From Mucilaginibacter frigoritolerans (GTDB taxonomy: Bacteria; Bacteroidota; Bacteroidia; Sphingobacteriales; Sphingobacteriaceae): a stretch of 64,000 nucleotides of DNA. Of this stretch, positions 25,860 to 35,888 are shown in pieces (the stretch's first letter is position 1; every line of letters begins with the position of its first letter). The position numbers and the translations under genes were made by a program. Under the pieces are notes generated by a model. The model ran no database searches, was not told the origin of the DNA, and worked only from the letters and a program-made list of their open reading frames with translations. Location of the stretch: positions 1-64,000 of the forward strand of contig NZ_VLLI01000004.1 in NCBI RefSeq assembly GCF_007830615.1, read 5' to 3'.

Positions 25860-27725
25860 ATGAAAAAACTGGTTTCAATTTTTTCTTTATTGGTGTTATG
25901 GGGCGCTTTATGTTACGGACAAATTGAAAATATAAGGAAACTGCAAAAACAGCTACCTTTTATTAACGACAGCCTACGTTATGTTGATGCGTTGAACAGG
26001 TTGGCAATGCTATCCTATGAGAATAATGTTGACTCTACTTTTTTTTATACAGAAAAGGCCCGCAATATAGCCAGCAGGCTGCGGTATGCAAAAGGTTTGG
26101 CCGATGCTGCCAATAATCTTGGCATAGTTTACGATATGAAGGGCAATTTGCAATTGGCCCTCAGGTATTACAATAATGCCTACAACCGCTACCAAAATAT
26201 TCATGATACGGCAAATATGGTAGAGGCCGTTATGAATATTGCTATGGTTTATCAGGAGCTCGGCAGAAATCAGAAAGCAATAAATGAATACAAAAAAGCT
26301 ATTGCCACGGGTTCAAATCTGAGCCGAGATTCCATCCTATCCATATTGTACTATAATTATCTGATACAATATCGCGGTAGCATACCAGCAGATTCTATTC
26401 CATTTTACCTTAACAAAGCCAAAGGAATTGCCACAAAATATAAAGACCGCAGGGTATTACTGGCCATTGAACAGTTAACTGCCGATACCTATATTAAAGA
26501 TAATCAACATGACAAAGGTATAACCTTGTTAAAACAAGCTGCTTCGGACGCGATAAAAAGCAAGCTATACTATATGAGCCTTGATATTTTGATTGAGCTG
26601 GGCGATTTGTATGCTCCAACCGACTCTGCTACTGCGGTAAGTTATTATAAAGAAGGTCTTAATATTACTGAGCAAAAAGAATACAGGGTTTATAACGAAT
26701 TAATATCGAAAAAGCTATACAATTTTTATGCATCAAAAAACGATATCAAACAGGCGTTTTATTATAGCCGGAAATTGATTGAATTACATGAAGAGCAGGA
26801 AAAAGTAGATAATGCTTCGGGTGTTGATTTTATAGAATACGCCTTGAAAGATCAACAACTGGAATCAGCACGTGTACAATCTAAGTATGAGTTATGGTTT
26901 TTATTTCTGGCAGTACTAGTATGTATGCTTACCATCATTATTCTGCTGGTTTTATGGCGTAGCTGGAAACAATTGCGCAAAACTTCGGGTGCTTTAAGGC
27001 TACAGTTTGACCAATCTGAAGATACCATGGAGGCGCTTGAGGTGATGAATAAAAACTATGCAAGGCTAATTAAAGTGGTAGCACACGATCTTAGAAACCC
27101 AATCAGCGCCATTAATAGCATCAGTGATATGCTAGAGCCGGATGAAAAATTGCCTGCCGATATGAAAGAGCTGATGGGCCTGATACGGATAAGCAGTAAA
27201 AATAGCATTGACCTTATTAATGATTTATTGCAAACTGATTTTGATCAGGAGCAGCATTTTAAAATGGAAGTGCTTAATATAGATGAGTTGCTTGGCGAAT
27301 GCCTGAGCCTGCTCAACTTTAGAGCTAAAGATAAAAATCAGCAGTTGATATTGAATGCTAAGGCAGGGGTAAATATTATTGGAGACCGTGAGAAGCTTTG
27401 GCGGGTAATTAATAACCTGGTAGTTAATGCAATGAAGTTTAGTCCGGAAGAAGGTGAAATTTATGTTGAGAGCACATTATCAGGAAATAATGTAATAATA
27501 GCTGTAAAAGACACGGGAATGGGCATACCTGCAGATATTCAAAGTAAAGTATTTGATCCGTTTACAACCGCCAAACGCAATGGCACTAATGGCGAGCAGC
27601 CATTTGGCCTGGGTTTGTTTATAAGCAAACAGATTGTTGATGCACATAAAGGTAAAATCTGGCTGGAGAGCGAAACTGAAAAGGGCTCAGTTTTTTATGT
27701 AGAATTACCAGCGTTAGAAAAGTAG
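25860..27725 (+). CDS. Exported TPR-containing sensor histidine kinase
   Basis: 621 residues from ATG 25860, where a signal peptide (MKKLVSIFSLLVLWGALCYG) begins; the TTG at 25824 is less likely. The periplasmic part is a chain of tetratricopeptide repeats (about residues 25-340), then one membrane helix (about 350-370) and a coiled coil. The HisKA box VVAHDLRNPISAIN carries the phosphorylated His, and the ATPase domain shows the N box (NNLVVNAMKFS), DTGMGIP and GLGLFIS. This is the TPR-type kinase common in Bacteroidota. No response regulator lies next to it; a hybrid kinase gene converges on it with a 9-base gap. The signal is unknown. Confidence 0.93.
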   Translation: MKKLVSIFSLLVLWGALCYGQIENIRKLQKQLPFINDSLRYVDALNRLAMLSYENNVDSTFFYTEKARNIASRLRYAKGLADAANNLGIVYDMKGNLQLALRYYNNAYNRYQNIHDTANMVEAVMNIAMVYQELGRNQKAINEYKKAIATGSNLSRDSILSILYYNYLIQYRGSIPADSIPFYLNKAKGIATKYKDRRVLLAIEQLTADTYIKDNQHDKGITLLKQAASDAIKSKLYYMSLDILIELGDLYAPTDSATAVSYYKEGLNITEQKEYRVYNELISKKLYNFYASKNDIKQAFYYSRKLIELHEEQEKVDNASGVDFIEYALKDQQLESARVQSKYELWFLFLAVLVCMLTIIILLVLWRSWKQLRKTSGALRLQFDQSEDTMEALEVMNKNYARLIKVVAHDLRNPISAINSISDMLEPDEKLPADMKELMGLIRISSKNSIDLINDLLQTDFDQEQHFKMEVLNIDELLGECLSLLNFRAKDKNQQLILNAKAGVNIIGDREKLWRVINNLVVNAMKFSPEEGEIYVESTLSGNNVIIAVKDTGMGIPADIQSKVFDPFTTAKRNGTNGEQPFGLGLFISKQIVDAHKGKIWLESETEKGSVFYVELPALEK

Positions 27726-27734
27726 TCAACGAGC

Positions 27735-29468
27735 TTAATGCCTTAATTGTTTTTGAATACTTAAACGTAATTCATGAGGTTGAAATGGTTTTAGTATACA
27801 ATCGCTAAAGCCACTCGCTAGCAAATCTGCAAGCATTTGTTCATCCACAAGCGAGGCTGTTACTGCAATAACCGGAATATGAGGATATGTTTTTTTCATT
27901 TCATAAATGGCTATATATCCATTCATCACCGGCATTTCCAAATCCATTAATATAATGTGGTAGTTATGGTCGTTTGTAAGGCTATTGAGTGCTTCCTGTC
28001 CATTATTAGTGCAGGTAACAAATGCTTTAAAGTCGGTTAATACTTTTTTAGCAATCATCATGTTAATCTTGTTATCCTCTACCAATAATATTCTGATACC
28101 CGACAGGTCATCTTCTGAAAATACAGGTGTCTCAGTAATGTCTTGCAGGTCAAGAGTATAATCAAATGTGAGGTCAAAACTAAATGTACTTCCTTTGCCT
28201 TTTTCGCTATCCAAAGTAAGCGTTCCGCCCATTAATTTTAACAGGCGGGTACTAATGCTGAGTCCTAATCCGGTGCCGGTAAGTTGCTTCGCATTTTCAT
28301 CATACACCTGCCAAAAGCCTTCATATATTTTTTCTTTATCAGCCTTATCAAGCCCTATACCTGTATCCTGAATACTGAATTTTACATTAATAGTTTTGCT
28401 GTCTTTTTTATGGCATTTAACTTTCAATTTGATGGAGCCCTGGTTAGTAAGCTTAAGGGCGTTAATAAAAAGATTATTTAAAACCTGCCCCAGCAATGTG
28501 CCATCAGCAAAAATTAAAACATCTGCCTGAGGGTCAATTTCAAGTTTTAATTCAACCTTCTTCGCTTTGGCCAAAGCAATAAATGGAGTGCTTATATTGA
28601 TAAGTAATTGACGGAGATTAATTTTTTCTGAGTGAATATCGAGTTTACCTGCTTCAATTTTGTTAAAATCAAGAATGTCGTTTATCAGTAGTAGCATGTC
28701 ATCAGAGCAGGATCTGATGATTTCAATATACTCTTCCTTTTTAACCACATCAGGTTCATTTTTGAGCAAACTAACTACGCCGATAATACCATTTAGAGGA
28801 GTACGTAACTCATGCCCCATAGTAGCCAAAAACTGTGTTTTTGTATTGATAACCTTGTTGCTTTGTTCCACCAATTCATCAATATATTTCTTCTCGAACA
28901 AAGTGTACAACGTGGCAAAAACAATAGTTGAGCAAATAGCAGCTACCCGGTTCATCAGTGCCAGTTTCCCTATTTGGGCAGATGTGAAATCTTCCAATGG
29001 TTTTACATATTTACCAATGCAGATACAAATAATAAAAGATGCAATGATGATGGAAAGGAAAATGAGCGATTTGCTGAACGGCGTTTTTTTAAGATCGATA
29101 AGCAATGGCACCGAGATAAGTAAGGGGAAAAAATATAAATATTGATCAGATTGCAAACCCTCTAAACAAGCCGAAAAGACCAATAGAGCACACACCATTG
29201 AAATAATAGCAATGGTTAAATCCTTAATATCGCCATTATATTTTAACAGCATAAACATCAGGATAGAAAAGCAAAAGCAGGCAACCAGGAATGATGACAC
29301 ATACATTTTTATGCCGGCATCATAAAAAGACAAAATAATACCGGTAAGCAATATGGCTACACCGAGCTGATAAGTGCGTTTGGGTACCTCTTTTATGTCG
29401 AAAAGCGGATCGAGGTGCTTATGGCCGTGTTTAACCTGCTGATGATATTTATCTGTGATTTTTCCCAC
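27735..29468 (-). CDS. Hybrid sensor histidine kinase / response regulator
   Basis: 577 residues. Five or six membrane segments (about 35-190) form the input part, with no large outside domain. HisKA holds His219 in MGHELRTPLNG; the ATPase domain has DTGIGLD and GTGLGLSIS; the C-terminal receiver domain begins ILLVEDN and its phosphoacceptor is Asp509 (MDLEMPVMNGY). No DNA-binding domain follows, so the signal must pass on by further phosphotransfer or direct contact. The start is GTG at 29468. It faces the TPR kinase gene tail to tail; whether they share a pathway is unknown. Confidence 0.93.
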   Translation of the reverse strand: MGKITDKYHQQVKHGHKHLDPLFDIKEVPKRTYQLGVAILLTGIILSFYDAGIKMYVSSFLVACFCFSILMFMLLKYNGDIKDLTIAIISMVCALLVFSACLEGLQSDQYLYFFPLLISVPLLIDLKKTPFSKSLIFLSIIIASFIICICIGKYVKPLEDFTSAQIGKLALMNRVAAICSTIVFATLYTLFEKKYIDELVEQSNKVINTKTQFLATMGHELRTPLNGIIGVVSLLKNEPDVVKKEEYIEIIRSCSDDMLLLINDILDFNKIEAGKLDIHSEKINLRQLLINISTPFIALAKAKKVELKLEIDPQADVLIFADGTLLGQVLNNLFINALKLTNQGSIKLKVKCHKKDSKTINVKFSIQDTGIGLDKADKEKIYEGFWQVYDENAKQLTGTGLGLSISTRLLKLMGGTLTLDSEKGKGSTFSFDLTFDYTLDLQDITETPVFSEDDLSGIRILLVEDNKINMMIAKKVLTDFKAFVTCTNNGQEALNSLTNDHNYHIILMDLEMPVMNGYIAIYEMKKTYPHIPVIAVTASLVDEQMLADLLASGFSDCILKPFQPHELRLSIQKQLRH

Positions 29469-29652
29469 CTTGAGGTTCTGCTTTTTTAATTTTTTTAACG
29501 GCTAAGTATAAATTAGCATAAGGGCAACAAATATAAAGATAACTTACATATAGTATATTTAATAATATCATCAGCTATTAAGTAATATACTATTATAATA
29601 TATGAAATATTTAAGAGTGAAGCAAGAAAAGAAGATATGTGTAAACAGGGCT

Positions 29653-29701
29653 ACTGCGCCACGTGAGCAGGGTGGCGTACCTGGCGCAGTTTGTTTTTTT
29701 T
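29653..29701 (+). terminator. Orphan hairpin with T tract in the 29.5-29.9 kb gap
   Basis: ACTGCGCCA (29653-29661) pairs perfectly with TGGCGCAGT (29682-29690), followed by TTG and eight T. A competing helix CGCCAC (29657-29662) / GTGGCG (29672-29677) is also possible. No plus-strand gene lies upstream within 1.9 kb, so it either ends a small RNA or is a relic. The rest of 29469-29912 holds no gene that I can support. Confidence 0.5.
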
Positions 29702-29727
29702 AAAAAATTCGGCAAGTTTAGAGATTG

Positions 29728-29752
29728 CTGTCCCGAAATAAGTTCGGGACAG
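29728..29752. repeat. 10-bp inverted repeat of dispersed intergenic type
   Basis: CTGTCCCGAA (29728-29737) and TTCGGGACAG (29743-29752) with spacer ATAAG form a perfect palindrome. It looks like the short GC-rich palindromic repeats often scattered between genes in this phylum. No T tract follows, so it is not an obvious terminator. Confidence 0.55.
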
Positions 29753-29912
29753 GCGTTCCTCACAAAGACGATAAAAGAGCCTTCTTAAATACAGCCCTGC
29801 TTATCAACATCCAAATACTGTTAAAACACGGGTTGTGTGAGTGGAAATATTAACCCAATATTTGCTAGGTATACTAAACCTTATCACAATATCAAACCTC
29901 TTTTATAAATTA

Positions 29913-30815
29913 TTATTTTTCAATAGTATTAGTAATTGTTATGGTTGAATAGGTTTTGCTTTCAGAAGTATCGCCGTTAACAGAAAGATCAGAAATTGTT
30001 TCTGTTTTAAATGTTCCGTTTAAAATCAGCATGGATTTGGCATCAATTTGTAACGCACCTTCAAAAGTTTTTTGCCTTTTCTTTAAACCAAGCATTAAAC
30101 CATCCGGTGCGCCCTGGGCATTGAGCTGGTTGTTCTGTTTTTTATATAGCTCTGTACTTTTTATCGATATTGAAAAACTATTTCCATTAATGTTTGCAAC
30201 AATAAATTCGGTTTGTATGGTGCGGTCATTTAGCTCAACAACTTCGTTCCAATGGGCATCTTTTTCAATTTTTATGGATGCAGGAGGGTTTAATATCAGG
30301 CCGTTCCAGTAAAAGGAGCTTTCGTAAACCGGCAAATCATTATTCCAAACTTTATCCGTTTTATTGATAGCCGTTGCTTCGCCTGTTGCAGGTACCGTAT
30401 GTGTCGATTTTTTATCCAGCACATCTACATAACTTTTTACCCAGTTTTGGGTGCCATCGGTTGATTCGAATGTGTTGTCAGAATCATACTTCTCCAAACC
30501 TACCGGGCCATCTACGGCAAGCTGAATCCTTTTTAGTTTTTTTGAAACGGTAAAACCATTGTCGGATGTCTTTTCAACAACAGTTTCCCAAGTTGCTTTT
30601 ACGTTTTTTACAGGCCCTGAACTTGCTTTCGGTTGACCAGCATCAGCGGGTCTGTCGCCTACTGCTATGGGGCTGCTGGCGTGGCTTGTGCTTTCTATTA
30701 CAGAGGTGATTTTATTGCCTCCAAGTGTATTTAAATTGGGGTTAAAAACCTGATTCTGTGCAAAGGAGAGCAAACTCCACATCAATAATACAACAAAGGT
30801 TAAGGCAGTTTTCAT
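29913..30815 (-). CDS. Exported protein of unknown function (possibly DUF6263-like)
   Basis: 300 residues with a clean signal peptide (residues 1-19, ending SFAQ). The mature part is polar and strand-rich. A low-complexity linker (about 45-70, rich in Ser, Pro, Ala) comes first, then repeated two-strand patterns and a closing set of strands (YSTITITNTIEK). The style resembles the DUF6263 group of exported beta proteins, but I am not sure. No catalytic motif is visible. It lies downstream of and codirectional with the outer-membrane barrel gene (55-base gap), so the two may be cotranscribed and work together at the cell surface. Confidence 0.65.
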   Translation of the reverse strand: MKTALTFVVLLMWSLLSFAQNQVFNPNLNTLGGNKITSVIESTSHASSPIAVGDRPADAGQPKASSGPVKNVKATWETVVEKTSDNGFTVSKKLKRIQLAVDGPVGLEKYDSDNTFESTDGTQNWVKSYVDVLDKKSTHTVPATGEATAINKTDKVWNNDLPVYESSFYWNGLILNPPASIKIEKDAHWNEVVELNDRTIQTEFIVANINGNSFSISIKSTELYKKQNNQLNAQGAPDGLMLGLKKRQKTFEGALQIDAKSMLILNGTFKTETISDLSVNGDTSESKTYSTITITNTIEK

Positions 30816-30870
30816 TTTGTTTTAAATGTTTTATTGTTAAACGGTTTCATTTGTAATTACTTATATGCGC

Positions 30871-33603
30871 TTATTTTTTCCATTTTTCGGGGTAAAAGGT
30901 AAATCCCACGTTAAAATATCGCTGCAAATAATTGTATGATGATGTTGTCTTTTGTGTGATCCCCACATTGATCAGCTTAATTTCATCAACATTGAATAAA
31001 TTGCTTACGCCAGCATTAATTTGCCATTGCTTTTCTTTACCCAGGTATTCATATAAATAAAAATTGGTAACCGGCTTAATAGTGCTTCCCATGGCATTGG
31101 TGTACAGGTAAATCCATTTGGTTGAAAATTTATAATAAAGGCCATCTGTAAGCTTACTATCGTCCTTTAATTCAAAATTGAAACGACTGGACGAGCCGGC
31201 ATAAGTTGTAGCAGAAGATGTTTTGTTAATAATGGCCTGAACACTTAAATTAAGGCTATGCTCGCGACTGATGTTTACTTTTAAACCAACCTGCGGACTT
31301 ATTGCCATTAATTCAAGCGGCGTAACAATTTGTTCGTTGAGTTGATATTGTTTGGACCATAAATAGAACAGGAAGAAATATGGATTGAACAACTTGCCTG
31401 GATTAAACCTGAAATAAGAAAGGGTACCGGTTACCTGTTGAGCATTTTTATATTGAGTGGATGTTTGTAAGGGGAATTCACCTCCGGTAAAAAGGTAATT
31501 GTCTATTACCGGTTGATTAGTTACTGCATAATTGAGCAATAAGCCTACAGAACCAATTCCGCGTATAAAAAGATCGGTATTAAGTTCGTATTTGTTGCTC
31601 AGATATGGACTAAGCATTGGGTTGCCCCTGTAAACCTGCTGCACCGAACTACTATCCGTAACGGGTAATAAATTATTGGTTGGCGGCGTATTTTCCTCCT
31701 TTATATACCTGAACGATATTTTTGATTTATTAAAAATGTAACCTAAATAAATACCGGGTAAAAAGGATACCCGGTTAAAACTGTTATAAACGGTATCGGC
31801 CGAACGAGCCAGCCAATTAGTATTTAACGCTCCTACACCTGTTATAATGCTCAGGTTGCCCGATTTGTAAAATAAGAAAGCCTGAACCGTGGTTTGATTA
31901 TTTTGAATACGGAAATCATTAACGCTTAAAGGGGCGCTAAAAATATCTACACCGTTATCAGTTACGTTTTGGCCGGTGCGGTTGATGGTACTGCTGCTTA
32001 GCAACGTGCTTAATCTGAAATCAACCAGTAACCTGTGGCTAAGCGATGTGCTGTGTTGTGCAGCGGCAAAGTAATTGTAATTGGTGCCGGTTTGAAATAT
32101 TTGGTTATTATTTGAAAGCAAATCATCACTCAAATCCTGATTGGAGTAACGGTTATTGTAGTTAGTATTATTAATTAACAAGCCTGCGGAAAGGGTTGTT
32201 TTTTCGGCAGCTTTAGGGTAACGGTGTTCCCATTCGCCCTTCAAAAAAACTAAATTATTTTTGTTGGTGATTTTTTGGGTATTGTCGATAACGGCATTAT
32301 TAACAAGAGTGTCAGTGTGGTTATATAACGAGTTAGCAGATTGATCCGAAGGATTTGCATGGTTATTAACCTCTTGTAATACCAGTTTAGCACTGATGCT
32401 GTTTTTGTCATCAAGTGTCCATTTAAGAGCACTTTGACCAATAAAGTTGTAATTACTGTTTTGGGTTAATGTGTTTTTAGTATCCTGGCTTATAAGCTCG
32501 CCCAGACTGCTCAACGTGTTTGAATATTCATTAATATTACTTTTATCATAACTGGTAAGCAAGTAAGAGTTCCAGTCAACTTTTTTATATTTTTTACTGA
32601 AGTTTAAACCACCGGATACAGTTTGATGAATGCCCTTTGTAAAAAACGGAAACCTGTCGCCAATTTGATTAAGACTGTTTAGCGGATCTTCAACCTTAGC
32701 ATCATAATATAGTTTTTGTGTACCCAAAGTATTGGTATTGTCGTTATTGAAATTTACCAACTGCAGGTATTCGCCGGGTGATAATACCTGCTGATTTTGG
32801 TTGTTATAGTTAAAAAAGCCCGTTAAAAAACCGGCAGGCTTAATCTGGTTAAATTTTAAGCCTGTATTATAACGGCCAGTGGTCCCGGCCTGGCCATATG
32901 CTTCGCCATAAACACCATCTTTTTTATCTTTCTTTAATCTTAAATTCAGCTCAACCCCGTTTTCTCCTTCACCGGTTAAATTTAAAACTTCAACATCCTT
33001 CAGCATGTCTGCTCGTAGGTTTTCAAGAGTGGCTTTCGCATTTCCACCGAATAATTCAACGCCATCCACTTTTATTTTATCCACATTTTTACCAAGTACG
33101 TTTACGTTGCCTGCACTGCCTACAGAAAAGCCTGGTAATTTATCAACCAGGTCAGTAGCACTGGCATGTGGCTGGGTATGTATACTATCAACCGGTATCA
33201 CCAATGTATCGCCGCGTTTATAAGGGGCACGCTGTGCATTTATGGTCACATCCTTTAATTGAAATGGGGCTTCATCAATATAAATTACTTTAGTGGTGTT
33301 GTTTTTCAAGGTATCTGAGCGCCAGTAAAAATCGGTCAGGTGGTAGCCTGCTTTGTACACTACTGCACGGTAAAGCACATTTGTTGCACCTTCAATTTTA
33401 ATCAAAGTATCAGTTGTAAGATGGTTAAACGTCAATTTTAATATGGCATCTGCATAAATCTGCAAATCAACAGGTGATTTACCTGAAGATAAGTTACTGT
33501 TTTTGCTTTGTATAATCTTTAGGCTGATGGATTTTTTTTCCTGCGCAAATAATTTAACCGAAAAAAAAAGCGCAAAAAACAATAAAATCAAGTGGTGTTT
33601 CAA
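30871..33603 (-). CDS. Outer-membrane beta-barrel protein, TonB-dependent receptor-like
   Basis: 910 residues with signal peptide (1-20). The start is TTG at 33603, with no ATG nearby in frame. After a carboxypeptidase-like beta-sandwich (about 25-120) comes a short plug-like domain (ATDLVDKLPGFSVG, then KIKVDGVELFGGN, about 145-225), then a large beta-barrel of repeated amphipathic strands ending in an aromatic residue motif (NVGFTFYPEKW). This is the OMP_b-brl_3 type of receptor common in Sphingobacteriaceae. No TonB box or SusD partner is seen, so it may not take up glycans. The substrate is unknown. An exported protein gene follows on the same strand. Confidence 0.85.
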   Translation of the reverse strand: MKHHLILLFFALFFSVKLFAQEKKSISLKIIQSKNSNLSSGKSPVDLQIYADAILKLTFNHLTTDTLIKIEGATNVLYRAVVYKAGYHLTDFYWRSDTLKNNTTKVIYIDEAPFQLKDVTINAQRAPYKRGDTLVIPVDSIHTQPHASATDLVDKLPGFSVGSAGNVNVLGKNVDKIKVDGVELFGGNAKATLENLRADMLKDVEVLNLTGEGENGVELNLRLKKDKKDGVYGEAYGQAGTTGRYNTGLKFNQIKPAGFLTGFFNYNNQNQQVLSPGEYLQLVNFNNDNTNTLGTQKLYYDAKVEDPLNSLNQIGDRFPFFTKGIHQTVSGGLNFSKKYKKVDWNSYLLTSYDKSNINEYSNTLSSLGELISQDTKNTLTQNSNYNFIGQSALKWTLDDKNSISAKLVLQEVNNHANPSDQSANSLYNHTDTLVNNAVIDNTQKITNKNNLVFLKGEWEHRYPKAAEKTTLSAGLLINNTNYNNRYSNQDLSDDLLSNNNQIFQTGTNYNYFAAAQHSTSLSHRLLVDFRLSTLLSSSTINRTGQNVTDNGVDIFSAPLSVNDFRIQNNQTTVQAFLFYKSGNLSIITGVGALNTNWLARSADTVYNSFNRVSFLPGIYLGYIFNKSKISFRYIKEENTPPTNNLLPVTDSSSVQQVYRGNPMLSPYLSNKYELNTDLFIRGIGSVGLLLNYAVTNQPVIDNYLFTGGEFPLQTSTQYKNAQQVTGTLSYFRFNPGKLFNPYFFLFYLWSKQYQLNEQIVTPLELMAISPQVGLKVNISREHSLNLSVQAIINKTSSATTYAGSSSRFNFELKDDSKLTDGLYYKFSTKWIYLYTNAMGSTIKPVTNFYLYEYLGKEKQWQINAGVSNLFNVDEIKLINVGITQKTTSSYNYLQRYFNVGFTFYPEKWKK

Positions 33604-33703
33604 TAAAAAAGGTTTTGATTAAAAGTACTTAATTACAACGATAAAAAACAGGATCTATGTAGGTATTGGTTAGGTTAACGACGCCAGATTTTAGAAATAA
33701 TTA

Positions 33704-33988
33704 TTACTGAGCGTAAAGAACAATTAGCAGAACACCCGAACTTGGATCATAAACCCAGTAGCCTATTATATTGCCATCGCCATCGGTAACGTATCCATAA
33801 GGCAATTGAATGGCTGCAATATTATTTAAAGTAGCAGCATATTGAACTGTGGCATGAGCAGATAATAATTCACTAACGGCATAATTATGACCTGATACTG
33901 GTGCTGACACTTTTGCGGTTAGTGCATTTGCTTTAGTAATGGCCGAAGCGGCGATTACTAAAAAAAGGATTAGGATTGCTTTTTTCAT
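33704..33988 (-). CDS. Small exported protein (94 aa), unknown
   Basis: A signal peptide (MKKAILILFLVIAASAITKA) is followed by a 74-residue mature part. The C-terminal half has a repeated two-strand pattern, LPYGYVTDGDGNIIGYWVYDP, broken by DGDG, which looks like a beta-hairpin turn. I do not recognise a family. A normal ATG start and a clean signal peptide make a real gene likely. It is upstream of and codirectional with the outer-membrane barrel gene, 100 bases away, and may be a surface accessory. Confidence 0.65.
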   Translation of the reverse strand: MKKAILILFLVIAASAITKANALTAKVSAPVSGHNYAVSELLSAHATVQYAATLNNIAAIQLPYGYVTDGDGNIIGYWVYDPSSGVLLIVLYAQ

Positions 33989-34388
33989 GGTTTTTATGAT
34001 TTAAGTGTAATTAAAAATTAAATACTACATAGCCCCTGTATTAAGTCGTTAACTTTTAATAAATATAAGTACATGAAAGTTTAAAATCAACATTTTCAGT
34101 TAATTAAAGTGTTTTTATTTTTTTCGTAAAAAAAGTGGTTGTAGATATGCTGTTTTTAACAAAAATGTAATGCGTGGACGAGAATAATGCCGATTCTCTT
34201 CCTTATATCAATTTGTGTAAATTAAGTTTTGGCTCTGTTATATAAATATCCTGGCAATTACAGAAACGTAATTCTACTTAGTAAAATACAGTTAAAATAC
34301 TGTCTAAAAGTTTATTATATAATATTAGTTTTACTAGATAACTTATCAAAGCAGTAATAATAAATATTAATTAACCTAAACTTTCATC
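33989..34388. other. 400-bp AT-rich intergenic region, divergent promoters
   Basis: No gene is supportable here. The region lies between divergent genes. Two TAAAATAC copies at 34281-34300 flank a small inverted repeat (ACAGT...ACTGT), and GAGAAT/ATTCTC pair around 34180-34198. None is strong enough to name. Confidence 0.5.
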
Positions 34389-35876
34389 ATGAAAAAAAAA
34401 CTACTCTTAGCAATATCGGCAATGATATTGGCCCATTGGTGCAACGCCCAATCAGTAACATCACCAACAGTAACATTGCATGGCTCTTATATTACAACCG
34501 GCGATGTTTCTGTAAATCCTTATTTAGAACGGGCCGCAAAACCTACAGATTCATCCATCCATTTCAGGATAAAAAAAGGAACCAAATTTTATGTTAATCA
34601 GCAAATAACTGTTGGAAATACTATTACCGGATATGTAGTGACTGTTTGGGACTTTAATGATACCGATACTGTTCACGAAAATTTTTACGCCAGTCTGCGT
34701 CAGGCTCAAAAAGGACGCACAGCAACAAATGATTCCACCTTGGCGGCAAAACTCGCCACAAAAAAGGAGGCCATTAAGTCAAACGTTGCTGATTCTGCCG
34801 CCGCGGCAAAAAAAGCCGATACGTTGAAGGTTAACCTAGCAAATGCTCAAAAAATGGTTTCAAGTGCTTCAACAAAGCTGTTAACCACGGCCTTAAAAGT
34901 AAATGCGGAAAAAACGCTGGCGCCGAAGCCTGTGGGAAATAGCCCAAAACCTGTTGCTAAACCTGAGGTTGCCAACTTTGTGGATGCACAAACTAAGCTG
35001 AAACTAGGCGATGCCGCACCGTCAATAAAGGCTAACCTTATCAGCGCTGTGCTAAAACTATCTGTTATACCTGACACTACGCTGGCAAACTCGAAAGCAG
35101 AATATGTAGCGTTTAAAAAGCAGTACGATGACCTGAAAAGCGAATTGGACGAAGCCACACGTGAAGTAGATACTAAAACAAAAACCCTATTGGGACTTCG
35201 TTCAGATTTACAGCAAACTAAGGCAGCTGCAGTAGCTGCTGCACAGACTAATACTCCGTTGGCAGATCCTAATATTTATAAACGAACAAAAGAGCAATTA
35301 GGCGAGAAAGCAGATACTCCGGCTGATCCAGCCAGCCCGTATGCTGCGTTTGCCGACTTAGAATATGTAAACTCATGGGGTAATGGCTGGTCGTTTTTTA
35401 TGAGTGCACAGGATTTTTCAGCCAATTCGGTAGTGTTTTATCCTACGAGCTATACCTTTACGTGGGGGTTTCTCACCTTACCTATAAAATTGCGTTTTGA
35501 TAATTCACTTAGCGGCGGTCGTTTTAACTTTGAACAGAATTTAAATTTCGGTTTAACGGCCGGTATCAAACAACAACTTCAACGTATTGATGACGTATCA
35601 CTCAATTATCTTGGCGGACTGTCGGTTGTTAATGTTCCTTTAAATAATGCCTCAACAGCTCCGGCTGGTACAGCTACATCAACTGCCGCGGTTTCACTAT
35701 CGGGAGGGGTAATGTTTCAGTATGCTAAGTTCCAAATGGGTGTTTTTATTGGATGGGATTTCGCGGGCGATCATGCTTATCAATTTTCTTACCAGGGCAG
35801 GCCATGGCTCGGTTTCGCTATTGGCTTGAGCTTATTTGGTGCAAGCCAAACTACGGCAACAGCACAATCACAATAA
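34389..35876 (+). CDS. Exported three-part protein: beta domain, Ala-rich coiled coil, barrel-like end
   Basis: 495 residues, signal peptide 1-20 (ending CNAQ). Residues about 20-100 form a small beta domain; about 105-310 are Ala/Lys/Thr-rich helices likely to form a long coiled coil, broken by a Pro-rich linker (PKPVGNSPKPVAKPE); about 320-495 show alternating amphipathic strands with aromatic girdles (YVNSWGNGWSFFMSAQDF, WGFLTLPIKLRFDN) and end in Gln-rich tail. The C-terminal part resembles a small outer-membrane barrel. I do not recognise the family. A long terminator hairpin follows the stop. It might anchor in the outer membrane and reach into the periplasm; this is inference only. Confidence 0.65.
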   Translation: MKKKLLLAISAMILAHWCNAQSVTSPTVTLHGSYITTGDVSVNPYLERAAKPTDSSIHFRIKKGTKFYVNQQITVGNTITGYVVTVWDFNDTDTVHENFYASLRQAQKGRTATNDSTLAAKLATKKEAIKSNVADSAAAAKKADTLKVNLANAQKMVSSASTKLLTTALKVNAEKTLAPKPVGNSPKPVAKPEVANFVDAQTKLKLGDAAPSIKANLISAVLKLSVIPDTTLANSKAEYVAFKKQYDDLKSELDEATREVDTKTKTLLGLRSDLQQTKAAAVAAAQTNTPLADPNIYKRTKEQLGEKADTPADPASPYAAFADLEYVNSWGNGWSFFMSAQDFSANSVVFYPTSYTFTWGFLTLPIKLRFDNSLSGGRFNFEQNLNFGLTAGIKQQLQRIDDVSLNYLGGLSVVNVPLNNASTAPAGTATSTAAVSLSGGVMFQYAKFQMGVFIGWDFAGDHAYQFSYQGRPWLGFAIGLSLFGASQTTATAQSQ

Positions 35877-35888
35877 GATTGTAATTTC

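Noticed and set aside
29653-29701. SRP (4.5S) RNA in the hairpin region
   Set aside because: The conserved GGAAG/GCAGC loop segments of SRP RNA are absent.
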